Of a stretch of 64,000 bases of DNA, positions 51,846 to 62,100 are shown one piece after another. This DNA is from JACMLD01 sp044227095 (GTDB lineage: Bacteria; Bacteroidota; Bacteroidia; Chitinophagales; Chitinophagaceae). How positions within the stretch are numbered: the first letter of the stretch is position 1; each line of letters begins with the position of its first letter. The translations under genes and the position numbers were made by a program. The notes under the pieces were generated by a model. The model did not search any database. It was not told the origin of the DNA and worked only from the letters and a program-made list of their open reading frames with translations. The stretch spans positions 2,728,001 to 2,792,000 of the forward strand of contig JBGAFV010000001.1 of the NCBI GenBank assembly GCA_044227095.1, written 5' to 3'.

Positions 51846-53507
51846 GTGAATATACAAGGAAAGGTTTTTGTATTGATATTGATAAGTTCATTTTTATTAA
51901 AACAAACCATAGCGCAGGTATTGCACAAGCAGGAAGCATTTACCCACCAGGATACGCTGCGTGGAACCTTAAATGCAGAAAGGATATGGTGGGATGTATT
52001 GCGATACGACATAACCGTTAAACCTGATTATATTAACAAGACAATTGAGGGCACAGTTGTTATTAGTTTTAAAGCCGCTAAGCCCGGGAAGACAATGCAA
52101 ATTGATCTGCAGGAACCAATGGAAATAAAAAAGATAGTATTTCAATCGAAGGAATTAAAATACCGCAGAGAGGGAAATGTTTATCATGTAAGTTATCCTG
52201 CAATCATTAAAGATAAAGCGGCGAAACAAATAGCGATTTCGTTTTTAGGCAAACCAAAAGAAGCAATCCGTCCACCTTGGGATGGGGGATGGATTTGGAA
52301 GAAAGATAACAATGGCAATCCGTGGATGAGCGTTGCATGCCAGGGTTTAGGTGCAAGTGTTTGGTATCCCTGTAAAGATATACAAAGCGACGAGCCGGAT
52401 AATGGTGCTTCTCTTACCATGACTGTTCCCGATACACTTGTTGCAATAGGCAATGGCCGTTTAAAGGAAATGAAAAAAAATAATGACGGCACAAGCACTT
52501 ATACATGGCAGGTAGTAAACCCAATCAACAATTACAATATCATTCCTTATATAGGCAAGTATGTAAATTTTACAGAAACATTTGAAGGCGAAAAAGGAAA
52601 ACTGGATTGCAGTTATTGGGTGCTTGATTACAATAAAGAAAAAGCAATGGAGCAATTTAAGCAGGTTCCGCTAATGCTGAAATGTTTTGAATTCTGGTTT
52701 GGCCCTTATCCTTTTTATGAAGACAGTTATAAATTGGTTGAATCTCCGCATCTTGGTATGGAACACCAGAGTGCTGTTGCTTATGGCAATAAATTTCAGA
52801 ATGGTTATCTGGGCCGGGATTTATCTGCAACAGGATGGGGACTGAAATGGGATTTTATTATTGTTCACGAAAGCGGGCATGAGTGGTTTGCCAATAGCAT
52901 TACCAGTAAAGACTTGGCAGATATGTGGGTGCATGAAGGCTTTACCAATTATTCTGAAACATTGTTTACAGATTGCCAGTATGGTAATGAAGCGGGCAGT
53001 GATTATGTAATAGGAACAAGGAAAGGGATTAAAAATGATATTCCTATTATAGGGCCGTATGGCGTAAACCGGGAAGGTAGCGGTGATATGTATAGCAAAA
53101 GCGGTAACATGCTGCATACAATACGGCAGGTGATCAACAATGATTCAACGTTCAGAAATATACTGCGTGGATTGAATAAAGATTTTTATCACCAAACGGT
53201 TACTTCAAAACAGGTAGAAGAATATATCAGTAAACATGCGGGTTTTAATTTTTCCAAAGTATTTGATCAGTATTTGCGTACAACACAAATTCCGGAGCTT
53301 GAATATACATTCGGTGAACATTCAGTTTCTTTCAGGTGGATTAATTGTATTGAAGGGTTTAACTTGCCTGTAAAAGTTTTTGCGGGAAAAGCAATTTGGT
53401 TAAAGCCAACTACAAAATGGCAAACTGAAAAACTCCCTGCTGATTTTTCTGTGAAAGACTTTGCAATTGATAGGAATTTTTATATTGCTGCAAAGAATAC
53501 TCCATAG
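51846..53507 (+). CDS. M1 family zinc aminopeptidase, secreted
   Basis: 553 residues with an N-terminal signal peptide (ends TIAQ). Zinc signature HESGHEWFANSITSKDLADMWVHEGFTNY (HExxH + 18 + E) near residues 340-370. The exopeptidase substrate motif is GMEHQ in place of GxMEN, a variant usual in Bacteroidota M1 enzymes. An N-terminal beta sandwich (WWDVLRYDITVKPDYINKTIEGTVVISF) comes first. It lacks the large C-terminal helical domain of PepN, hence the short length. The start is GTG (VNIQGKVFVLILIS). Exported aminopeptidase; divergent from the peptide-binding lipoprotein. It is followed by the GT-C-like genes after 22 bp. Confidence 0.9.
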   Translation: MNIQGKVFVLILISSFLLKQTIAQVLHKQEAFTHQDTLRGTLNAERIWWDVLRYDITVKPDYINKTIEGTVVISFKAAKPGKTMQIDLQEPMEIKKIVFQSKELKYRREGNVYHVSYPAIIKDKAAKQIAISFLGKPKEAIRPPWDGGWIWKKDNNGNPWMSVACQGLGASVWYPCKDIQSDEPDNGASLTMTVPDTLVAIGNGRLKEMKKNNDGTSTYTWQVVNPINNYNIIPYIGKYVNFTETFEGEKGKLDCSYWVLDYNKEKAMEQFKQVPLMLKCFEFWFGPYPFYEDSYKLVESPHLGMEHQSAVAYGNKFQNGYLGRDLSATGWGLKWDFIIVHESGHEWFANSITSKDLADMWVHEGFTNYSETLFTDCQYGNEAGSDYVIGTRKGIKNDIPIIGPYGVNREGSGDMYSKSGNMLHTIRQVINNDSTFRNILRGLNKDFYHQTVTSKQVEEYISKHAGFNFSKVFDQYLRTTQIPELEYTFGEHSVSFRWINCIEGFNLPVKVFAGKAIWLKPTTKWQTEKLPADFSVKDFAIDRNFYIAAKNTP

Positions 53508-53529
53508 CTTATAACATTAAGAAACTATA

Positions 53530-54870
53530 ATGCAAACCAAACTAACCTGGATATTTATTCTTTTGCTTTGGGCTATTGTTCTTGCAGGTTCTTTTTACCG
53601 CGATACAATAATGATAAACCAGGATGGTTTTGGCGATTTAAGAAACCGCGTAGTAGGTGCAAGGTTGATTAAAGACGGCAAATCTCCTTACTGGTACAAG
53701 TGGCAAAGCAAAGACAGTACCAGGTATTACGACCGGTGGAATATTTCTCCATATAAAGTCTCAAATATTACTGCAACACCTTTTTTTCATCACCTGCTGG
53801 CACCAATTGCAGATACAGATCAAAAACAATTATCGCATGACTGGCTGATAATAGAATACCTTGTTTACCTGCTGATTATTTTTGCAGCAACTATGTTGCC
53901 CGGTATAAAAACTGAACAGCGGTTTTTATTACTGATACCAGCATTGTTCTTTCCGCTGGCAGTACCATGGCTGGCCCATGTTTGTGTGGGGCAGAACTAT
54001 ATCTTTATTCCTTTGCTGTTAATTGTGTTTTTTCTTGTTTTTCAGCGGCAGCAAAAAAATTTTGTGGAAGGTTTTTGTTGCGGCACAATTGCTATTGTTG
54101 CTGTTTTAATAAGGCCAACACTAGTGTTGTTTTTTATTCCTTTCCTGTTTTATTTTATTGCAATTAACAAGCGTTTTATAACAGGTGCTGCAATTCCTTT
54201 ATTTATACTGCTTGTATGGTTTGCGGCAGATAAAAAAGAGCAACTGTACTGGATTGACTATAAAGATTCAATTTCGGAGCAAATAAAATACCACCAGGAT
54301 GTAAGCATGATTCCAGCCGAAATAGAGCAACCAAAGTATACAGAAGTTGAAGGCGTAAGTATAAAGAAAAGCGAAGAATTTAGGAATGTAATGAAAGAGC
54401 GGGGAATATTTCTTCAGTTTCAGTCTGCAAGTATATATAAACTTGTGTCGCAAATTTTTCATAAAACCATACCACTTGTATGGCTTAATATTATTGCTGT
54501 ATGTTTTTGTATTCTGGTTATCATAGTATATTCTATACGGCAACAGCAGCAGTTGCAACCAGATATAGTAAGAGATGCGCTTGCCGGTTTTTGTTTGTAT
54601 TTTATTTCAGATATTTTGTCGCCAATTGACAGGGGAGAATACGGTGCTGTTGTGTGGCTCTTTCCTATGCTGTTGCTGGCATCTGTTTATAAACCTGCGC
54701 TCAAATATTCTTATTTGTTGTTTCTTTTCGGTTTTATACTGAATATATTTTATTTTAAAATCAATAAGATACAATATGCTATTGGAGAGTACATCATGTT
54801 TGGCGCATTGCTTTATTTGGTTTTTTGGGGATTGCTGCAATCGGCTGAAAAAAAAGAAAATGTAGTATAG
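53530..54870 (+). CDS. GT-C/GT87-like polytopic membrane protein (twin 1)
   Basis: 446 residues, about ten transmembrane helices. After the first helix comes a soluble loop with FGDLRNRVVGARLIKDGKSPYWYKW...YYDRWN; the conserved acidic/Arg-rich block is typical of the catalytic first loop of GT-C enzymes. Then TPFFHHLLAPIAD and GQNYIFIPLLLIVFF; RPTLVLFFIPF is the usual R-P helix of GT87/DUF2029 proteins. Its paralogue follows at 54939 with the same blocks. A second periplasmic-looking loop (residues 240-320) is hydrophilic. Donor and acceptor unknown. Starts 22 bp after the M1 gene. Confidence 0.75.
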   Translation: MQTKLTWIFILLLWAIVLAGSFYRDTIMINQDGFGDLRNRVVGARLIKDGKSPYWYKWQSKDSTRYYDRWNISPYKVSNITATPFFHHLLAPIADTDQKQLSHDWLIIEYLVYLLIIFAATMLPGIKTEQRFLLLIPALFFPLAVPWLAHVCVGQNYIFIPLLLIVFFLVFQRQQKNFVEGFCCGTIAIVAVLIRPTLVLFFIPFLFYFIAINKRFITGAAIPLFILLVWFAADKKEQLYWIDYKDSISEQIKYHQDVSMIPAEIEQPKYTEVEGVSIKKSEEFRNVMKERGIFLQFQSASIYKLVSQIFHKTIPLVWLNIIAVCFCILVIIVYSIRQQQQLQPDIVRDALAGFCLYFISDILSPIDRGEYGAVVWLFPMLLLASVYKPALKYSYLLFLFGFILNIFYFKINKIQYAIGEYIMFGALLYLVFWGLLQSAEKKENVV

Positions 54871-54938
54871 AAATTCAAACCCTTTTTGAAAAGCTGGTAT
54901 TTATTATATCGCTATTTTTATTTTAACGTTTAATCAAT

Positions 54939-56240
54939 TTGTCAACTAAATCTGCCTGGATAGTTATTGCGCTGTTATGCATTGCGGTTTTGCCGTGGTC
55001 GGTGTACAGGGATGTGCAATTGGAAAAAAGAGGTTCAGAAGATTTACGCAACCGTGTTGTTGGTGCAAGAATGGAAAAAGACGGGCTTTCACCTTATTTC
55101 TATAAATGGAAAGATGGAGATGGCCTTCGTTATTACGATCCTCGAAATTTTGATACGCTGCTTGTATCTAATGTAACCGCTTCTCCTTTTTTTCATCATT
55201 TGCTTTACCCGATTGCAGAACTGCCGCAAAGCAGTTTTGCCGATGTATGGTTGATTATAGAGTATTGCATGCTTGCAATAATGATGCTGTGTGGCGTTTT
55301 GTTATCTGCAACAAAACTTCAGCGATGGCTGGTTATAATAACAGGCTTTGCATTTTTATTTACTGAAGCATGGAGACAACATATTGCCAATGGACAGAAC
55401 TATCTTTTTATTCCATTTCTTGCAATGATCTTCTATTACATTGTGCGTAATAGGAAAACGTTGATGTGGGCTTTTATTGCAGGTATGATAGCTATTGTGC
55501 TTATATTAATAAGGCCCAATGCAGTAGTTTTTTTTGTGCCATTTTTATTGCTGATAAAAAAATACGGTCGCAATTACATGCTTGTTTTTGTAATACCTTT
55601 TTTTATAGCAGCTATATGGTTTGTGACAGACAGTAATGAAAGGTTTATATGGAAACAGTATAGGGCAAGCGTAAACCAGCAAATAAAACTTCACCAGGAC
55701 GAATCTCCTGCAAAATACAAACCCAGGCCCGATCCGGCATATACAGTTTGGGAAGGGATTGATTTAGACACTAGAAAAAGAGACAGCATTTTACACCCAC
55801 AAAAAATTTATTCCGAGAACGGAAATGTGTTTGTAATGGCAAGGTTAGTTTTTCATAAGCAAGTAGATAAAACATCGCTATTTATTCTTTCTGCCTGCAG
55901 CATTTTTCTTTTGCTTGCTGTTTTTTATTACAGGCACTATGTAAAAGGTTTTACATTACCTGCTGTTGCCTTTGCCGGGTTTGCTATGTTTATGATTTCA
56001 GATCTTTTTTCTCCGGTATACCGGCACCAGTATTATACTGTTCAGTGGCTATTCCCTTTGCTTTTAGCTGCAAGCTTATATAGGCCTGTACAATTAAAGC
56101 TGTATTGTTTTTTGGCTGCAGGATTGGTGCTAAATATTCTTAATATTCCTATTATACCGCTGGAGCATACCATTGGCGAGTATATTATGCTGGTAACTTT
56201 TATTGTTTTATCATTGCGGCGCGAAACAGTAACCACTTAA
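54939..56240 (+). CDS. GT-C/GT87-like polytopic membrane protein (twin 2)
   Basis: 433 residues, paralogue of the preceding gene: shared EDLRNRVVGARMEKDGLSPYFYKW...YYDPRNFDTL, SPFFHHLLYPIAELPQ, NGQNYLFIPFLAMIFY and RPNAVVFFVPFLL. About ten transmembrane helices. The start is TTG (LSTKSAWIVIALL); no ATG occurs before the conserved first-loop block. Its stop shares a base with the next start (TAATG), so it is coupled to the FAD enzyme. Tandem duplication with both copies intact suggests two related transfer steps or a heterodimer. Confidence 0.75.
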   Translation: MSTKSAWIVIALLCIAVLPWSVYRDVQLEKRGSEDLRNRVVGARMEKDGLSPYFYKWKDGDGLRYYDPRNFDTLLVSNVTASPFFHHLLYPIAELPQSSFADVWLIIEYCMLAIMMLCGVLLSATKLQRWLVIITGFAFLFTEAWRQHIANGQNYLFIPFLAMIFYYIVRNRKTLMWAFIAGMIAIVLILIRPNAVVFFVPFLLLIKKYGRNYMLVFVIPFFIAAIWFVTDSNERFIWKQYRASVNQQIKLHQDESPAKYKPRPDPAYTVWEGIDLDTRKRDSILHPQKIYSENGNVFVMARLVFHKQVDKTSLFILSACSIFLLLAVFYYRHYVKGFTLPAVAFAGFAMFMISDLFSPVYRHQYYTVQWLFPLLLAASLYRPVQLKLYCFLAAGLVLNILNIPIIPLEHTIGEYIMLVTFIVLSLRRETVTT

Positions 56241-57823
56241 TGAAGAAAACAGCTGTTATAATAGGTGCAGGGCCCGCCGGCCTTACAGCGGCTTATGAGT
56301 TGCTTACAAAAACAGATATTATACCTGTTGTTATAGAAGATGACAAACAGGTTGGTGGTATTTCTAAAACCATCAATTACAAAGGCAATAAAATTGATAT
56401 TGGCGGCCATCGGTTTTTTTCAAAATCAGAACGAGTAATTAACTGGTGGTTGCGCTTTCTTCCGTTGGATGCTGCTGCAAAAGATCATCATATCAATATT
56501 CAGTATCAGCACAACAGTGCAGCATTTGATATTAAAGATGAACTGGTGGGCGATGGCGAAAAAATAATGATGGTGCGGCCACGCAAATCGCGGATTTATT
56601 ACCAGCGTAAATTTTTTGATTATCCTTTACAGCTTAATGGTAAAACAATTGCTAATCTTGGATTTGCAAAAATGATACGCATTGGTATGTCTTATATTGC
56701 TGCAAAAGTATCACCTGTAAAACCCGAAGAAAACCTTGCACAATTTTACAGGAACCGTTTTGGTAAAGAATTGTATGAAACTTTCTTTAAAGACTATACG
56801 GAAAAAGTATGGGGTGTTCCTTGTGAAGAAATTCCATCTACCTGGGGGCAACAGCGGGTAAAAGATTTAAACATCTCCAAAGTATTATGGCATGCTGTAA
56901 CTTCTTTTTTCTCTTCTAATAAAAGCTTGCAGCAAAAAGGCACCAGCACAAGTTTAATAGAACAGTTTCTCTATCCTAAATACGGGCCGGGGCAAATGTG
57001 GGAAACAGTTGCCACAGAAGTAGAACGTTTGGGAGGTAAAATTTTATTGAATACAAAAGTTACTGCATTGCATGGTAATGAAACAAACAACATTACAAAA
57101 GCAACATTACATAATAAACTTGCTGAAACAGATACTGCAATAGAAGCTGATTATTTTTTTTCTACCATGCCTGTTAAAGAACTGTTTGATAATTTACAAG
57201 GAATAAACATACCAGAAGATGTTATTGATATTGCAACAAAACTTGAATACCGTGATTTTTTAATAGCAGGTTTATTAGTAGATGAACTTGCCGTAAAAGA
57301 AAAAAACAATAACGGCCTGGTAAAAGACAACTGGATTTACATACAGGATAACAAAGTAAGAGCAGGACGTATACAAATCTTTAATAACTGGAGCCCTTTT
57401 ATGGTTAAAGACCCCGGAAAAGTATGGCTTGGCGTAGAATATTTTTGCAATGAGAAAGATGCTTTCTGGCAACAGGATGATGCAATAATAGCTGCAACAG
57501 CCATTAAAGAAATGCAGGCCATTGGCATTTTAGATCCTGCAAAGGTTAAAGACAGTATGATTGCACGAGTAAAAAAAGCTTACCCGTCTTATTATGGTAG
57601 TTATGCAACCTTTGGTAAAGTGCAGCAGTTTGCAGATACTATCGATAATCTTTTTTTGATTGGAAGAAATGGTATGCACCGCTACAACAATAGCGACCAC
57701 AGCATGCTTACTGCTATGACGGCTGTTGAAAATATTATTAACGGCAGAAAAGATAAAAGCAATATCTGGGAAATAAATACAGAAGAAGATTACCATGAAG
57801 AGCAAACGAAAGACACTGCTTAA
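56240..57823 (+). CDS. FAD-dependent oxidoreductase, protoporphyrinogen-oxidase/UDP-galactopyranose-mutase-like
   Basis: 527 residues with an N-terminal FAD motif (AVIIGAGPAGLTAAYELLTK, then Glu at IEDDKQVGGISKTI) and GNKIDIGGHRFFSKSE, typical of the NAD(P)/FAD-dependent oxidoreductase group (COG1232-like) near UDP-galactopyranose mutases and HemY. DYTEKVWGVPCEEIPSTWGQQRVKDLN and GQMWETVATEVERLGGKI are group signatures. C-terminal FAD contact RNGMHRYNNSDHSMLTAMTAVENI. No heme genes are near; coupling to two GT-C-like membrane proteins suggests a sugar or lipid-linked glycan substrate. Function open. Confidence 0.8.
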   Translation: MKKTAVIIGAGPAGLTAAYELLTKTDIIPVVIEDDKQVGGISKTINYKGNKIDIGGHRFFSKSERVINWWLRFLPLDAAAKDHHINIQYQHNSAAFDIKDELVGDGEKIMMVRPRKSRIYYQRKFFDYPLQLNGKTIANLGFAKMIRIGMSYIAAKVSPVKPEENLAQFYRNRFGKELYETFFKDYTEKVWGVPCEEIPSTWGQQRVKDLNISKVLWHAVTSFFSSNKSLQQKGTSTSLIEQFLYPKYGPGQMWETVATEVERLGGKILLNTKVTALHGNETNNITKATLHNKLAETDTAIEADYFFSTMPVKELFDNLQGINIPEDVIDIATKLEYRDFLIAGLLVDELAVKEKNNNGLVKDNWIYIQDNKVRAGRIQIFNNWSPFMVKDPGKVWLGVEYFCNEKDAFWQQDDAIIAATAIKEMQAIGILDPAKVKDSMIARVKKAYPSYYGSYATFGKVQQFADTIDNLFLIGRNGMHRYNNSDHSMLTAMTAVENIINGRKDKSNIWEINTEEDYHEEQTKDTA

Positions 57824-57834
57824 CACATCTGTCC

Positions 57835-58130
57835 ATAGCTGCTTTTTGCGCATTGGGCTATACCCGATGCTTGTATACAACGCTCTTTCAGAGCTGGGTT
57901 AAATAATCTGATGAATAACGAAATGATGCATTAATTCCTGAATGTGATTATAACCATAATACCGGATGAAATCCGGGTGATGCGATGTATGAGATAAACA
58001 AAGCCCTGAGGGGGCGATGTATATTAGCGAAGGGCAAAGCCTTTTGCAAGTAAGAATTGAATTAATTTATGCACGATAAAAAATGATTTGCCGCTGAAGT
58101 GAGTGACACAACGATGTTCAATAATATTAC
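57835..58130. repeat. Cluster of small palindromes and a diverged dispersed repeat
   Basis: The gap between the FAD gene and the C40 gene holds four short hairpins: CATTGGG/CCCGATG (57851-57869), GCTCT/AGAGC (57882-57894), CCGGAT/ATCCGG (57962-57976) and GCCCT/GGGGC (58003-58015). Near 58097-58123 lies AAGTGAGTGACACAACGATG, then TTCAATA, a diverged copy of the GTACAAGTGTGCGACGCAA family. REP-like in style. No gene here. Confidence 0.6.
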
Positions 58131-58163
58131 TACCGCTTGTTCCAAAAAAAATTTTGAAAGATT

Positions 58164-58844
58164 TTAATTGCCAGATGCAGTTGTATTAACCTGTTTTGTT
58201 CTTCCACCGCCCCTGAATGTGCGTGAATAGTAAGGATCGTTTAAATCGCTGATGGTAACGCCATAGTTCAGCGAAGCATGTACAAATTTATTATTGCCAA
58301 GGTATACGCCTACATGAGAAATGCCTTTGCGAGTAGTATGAAAAAATACAAGATCGCCTTCTTCCAGTTCATCTCTTTTTATACGTTCGCAAACATTGTA
58401 TTGATCCTTTGCCATCCGCGGAAGACCGATGCCAAAAACGGCGGTCATAAGACTGCATGAAAATGCAGAGCAATCTATACCGTTTTTTGTGCTACCGCCA
58501 AAACGATAGGGTGTGCCGTACCAATCATCTATAAACGAAAACAATTTCATGTTGTTTAAAGATTCAACCGGTATGTCCATCAATATGGCATATTTAAACT
58601 GGATGGCAGAATAATCAAGTGAAGAATTGTTGTCGGGACTGAACGTATTAGAAACATTATTGTTAACAAAAGAAGACGAAGATGCAGTACTTGAGTCAAA
58701 AGGATTGGTGCTGATGTTTTCTATAAATGTTGGTTCTTTTTTTGGCTGGGTGCTGCTGGTTTCAGTTTTATTTGCAATAACAGGCTTCAGCGATTTGCAG
58801 GAGCAAACTGAGAGTAGCAAAATAATTATTGAAATCCAACGCAT
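58164..58844 (-). CDS. NlpC/P60 (C40) peptidase lipoprotein
   Basis: 226 residues; lipoprotein signal with SVCSCKS near residue 16. A Ser/Asn/Thr-rich low-complexity linker (about residues 25-80) precedes the NlpC/P60 domain: catalytic Cys in NGIDCSAFSCSL, His in ISHVGVYLGNNKFVHAS, with YGTPYRFGG at the start of the fold. Such enzymes cut peptide bonds in peptidoglycan stems (D-Glu-meso-DAP type). Likely outer-membrane-anchored and cell-wall active. ATG at 58844. Confidence 0.9.
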   Translation of the reverse strand: MRWISIIILLLSVCSCKSLKPVIANKTETSSTQPKKEPTFIENISTNPFDSSTASSSSFVNNNVSNTFSPDNNSSLDYSAIQFKYAILMDIPVESLNNMKLFSFIDDWYGTPYRFGGSTKNGIDCSAFSCSLMTAVFGIGLPRMAKDQYNVCERIKRDELEEGDLVFFHTTRKGISHVGVYLGNNKFVHASLNYGVTISDLNDPYYSRTFRGGGRTKQVNTTASGN

Positions 58845-59138
58845 TAGGCAAATATTTGTTTCAGCAGTTGCTAAAAGTTGTTAAAGATATCAATGATACG
58901 CAGGCAGTGTGGAAATATTGTGCCAATTCTTCAAAATTGCACTAAAAGTTTGTTTGTTAATTGCGGGGTGAAGCAAAGGTAAAAGGTTTAAGGTTTAGGG
59001 CATTAAGGCTTGTTGACTAAAGTTACTTCAGCATTGCAGAATGCATACTGTATAGAGCCAAATTTTAATTTTATACCTTAAACCCCACACCTTATACCAT
59101 TATTTTTTTTAGCGTTTTAAAATTTCAGGATCATAACC

Positions 59139-62100
59139 ATGTCCCAGTTTTCTCATTTACATGTTCATACACAGTTTTCCCTTTTAGATGGGGCTGCTTC
59201 TATACAAAATCTTTATAAAAAAGCCATTGACGATAATATGCCTGCATTGGCTATAACCGATCATGGAAATATGTTTGGCGTGTTTGAATTTGTCAAGGAA
59301 GCATATAACCATAAAGGAGCCGACGGAAAACCAAAAATAAAACCGGTTGTTGGCTGCGAGTTTTATATAACGGAGAACCGTCACCGCAAACAGTTTGCAA
59401 AAGATGATAAGGATCCCCGTCACCACCAGGTATTATTGGCAAAAAATGATATTGGTTACCGCAATCTCGTAAAACTTACATCGCTGGGTTATATAGAAGG
59501 CATGTATTCTAAATATCCGCGAATAGATAAGGAGTTGATCCATCGCCATCATGAAGGATTGATTGCAACCACATGCTGCCTGGGTGCATTAGTGCCGCAA
59601 ATGATTTTAAAGAAAGGAGAAGAAGAAGGCGAGAATGAATTTAAATGGTGGCTTAATATTTTCCAGGAAGATTATTACGTAGAGCTGCAAAGGCATGGCA
59701 TACCCGAACAGGAAAAAGTAAATAAGGTATTGCTGAAGTTTGCAAAAAAATACAATGTAAAAGTTATTGCGTCTAACGATTCGCATTATGTAGACCAGTC
59801 AGACTTTAATGCGCATGATATTTTGCTTTGCATCAATACAGGAGAAAAACAAGCAACACCTGCATTAAGGGAATTTAGTGATGATGATGTAATGACAAAA
59901 AACAAACGCTTTGCATTTCCCAATGATCAGTTTTATTTTAAAAAGACTGATGAAATGAAAAAAGTGTTTGATGATTTGCCAGAGGCTATTGATAATACCA
60001 ACGAAATTGTTGGCAAGATTGATTTGCTTGATTTGAAGCGGGATATTCTTTTGCCCAATTTTGTTGTGCCTTCAAACTTTGCAACACAGGATGATTACCT
60101 GGAACACATTACCTGGGAAGGCGCAAAGGCGAGGTATACAGAAATGACAGCGGAGATTGAAGAACGCATCAGGTTTGAACTGTTTACAGTAAAGACAATG
60201 GGCTTTGCGGGCTATTTTCTTATTGTAAGCGATTTTATAAAAGCTGGCCGCGATATGGGCGTATTCATCGGGCCGGGCAGGGGCTCTGCTGCCGGAAGTG
60301 TAGTGGCTTATTGCATCGGCATTACCAATATAGATCCTATCAAATACAATTTGCTGTTTGAGAGATTTTTGAACCCGGATCGTAAATCTATGCCGGATAT
60401 TGATACAGATTTTGATGATGAAGGCAGGCAGAAAGTAATCAATTATGTGGTAGATAAATACGGCAAAAACCAGGTAGCGCAAATTATTACCTATGGTACT
60501 ATGGCTGCTAAAAGCAGTATTGCCGATGTGGCAAGGGTAATGGATTTGCCTTTGCCCGAAAGCAGGGCACTTTCTAAACTGGTGCCGGAAAGGCCTGGTG
60601 TGTCTTTAAAGCGTTTGCTTACTGCGCCAATGACTATTAAGGATGCAAAAAACGGCGCAAAGTCGCTGGAGGAAAAAGAACAATTGCAGGGTGATGACTG
60701 GGAAAATGTAAAACGCCTGCGTGAAGTATATGCAGGAAAGGATATGCTGAGCAGTATTTTACATGAGGCGGAAGTATTAGAAGGATCTGTTCGCAGTACT
60801 GGCATTCATGCGGCGGGTATTATTATTGCGCCAACAGATTTAACCGATCTTATTCCCGTTGCCACATCTAAGGAATCTGATCTGTGGTTAACACAGATTG
60901 AAGGAAGCATTATTGAAGAAGCAGGTGTTATTAAGATGGACTTTTTAGGATTGAAAACACTCACTATTCTTAAAAATGCACTTGCGCTGATAAAACTAAA
61001 TCATGGAATAGACATAGACATCGATGCAATACCTCTGGATGATCAAAAAACTTTTGAACTGTACCAGCGTGGAGAAACCAATGCTACGTTTCAGTTTGAA
61101 AGTGCAGGTATGCAAAAATACCTGCGTGATCTGAAACCGGATAAATTTAACGACCTGATTGCAATGAATGCATTGTACAGGCCCGGGCCGATTGCTTATA
61201 TACCAAACTTTATTGACAGGAAACACGGCAGGGAACAAATTGCCTACGACCTGGAAGTAATGGAAGATGATTTGAAAGATACCTACGGTATTACTGTGTA
61301 CCAGGAACAGGTAATGCTTTTATCGCAGAAAATTGCCGGTTTTAGTAAAGGCGATGCAGACGTATTGCGTAAGGCAATGGGTAAAAAGCAAAAGAGCGTA
61401 CTGGATAAAATGAAGAAACAGTTTGTTGAAGGCGCTACTGCAAAAGGGCATCCTGCAGATAAACTTGAAAAAATTTGGACAGACTGGGAGGCGTTTGCGC
61501 AATACGCATTTAATAAATCACATTCTACATGTTATGCTTATGTAGCTTACCAGACAGCATATTTAAAAGCGCATTACCCCTCAGAGTATATGGCTGCGGT
61601 ATTAAACAACGCCGGCAGCATTGAGAAGACTACATTCTTTATGGAAGAATGCAAGCGTATGGGATTGAAAGTGCTTGGCCCGGATATTAATGAATCACTA
61701 AAAGGTTTTGCAGTAAATAGCAAAGGCGAAATACGTTTTGGATTGGGCGGACTTAAAGGCGTAGGCGATGCGGCAGTAGAAGCAATTATTGAGGAGCGTA
61801 ATAAAAAAGGACCTTCATCTAATATTTTTGAGTTTATTAAACGGGTTACACAACGCAGTGTAAACAAGAAAACGATGGAAAGCCTTGCCTATGCCGGTGC
61901 TTTTGATTGTTTTACAGAGCTGCACAGGGCTCAATATTTTTATATGCCGCAGGGAGATGTATCAACAGGGCTTGAAAAAATTATTCGTTACGGAAACGTA
62001 TTTCACGCACAATCAATGGGCAGCGCAAATACGTTATTTGGAGATCTTCCGGCAGTAATGGATGTGCCCATTCCAAAAATTCCCAATTGCGAACCATGGT

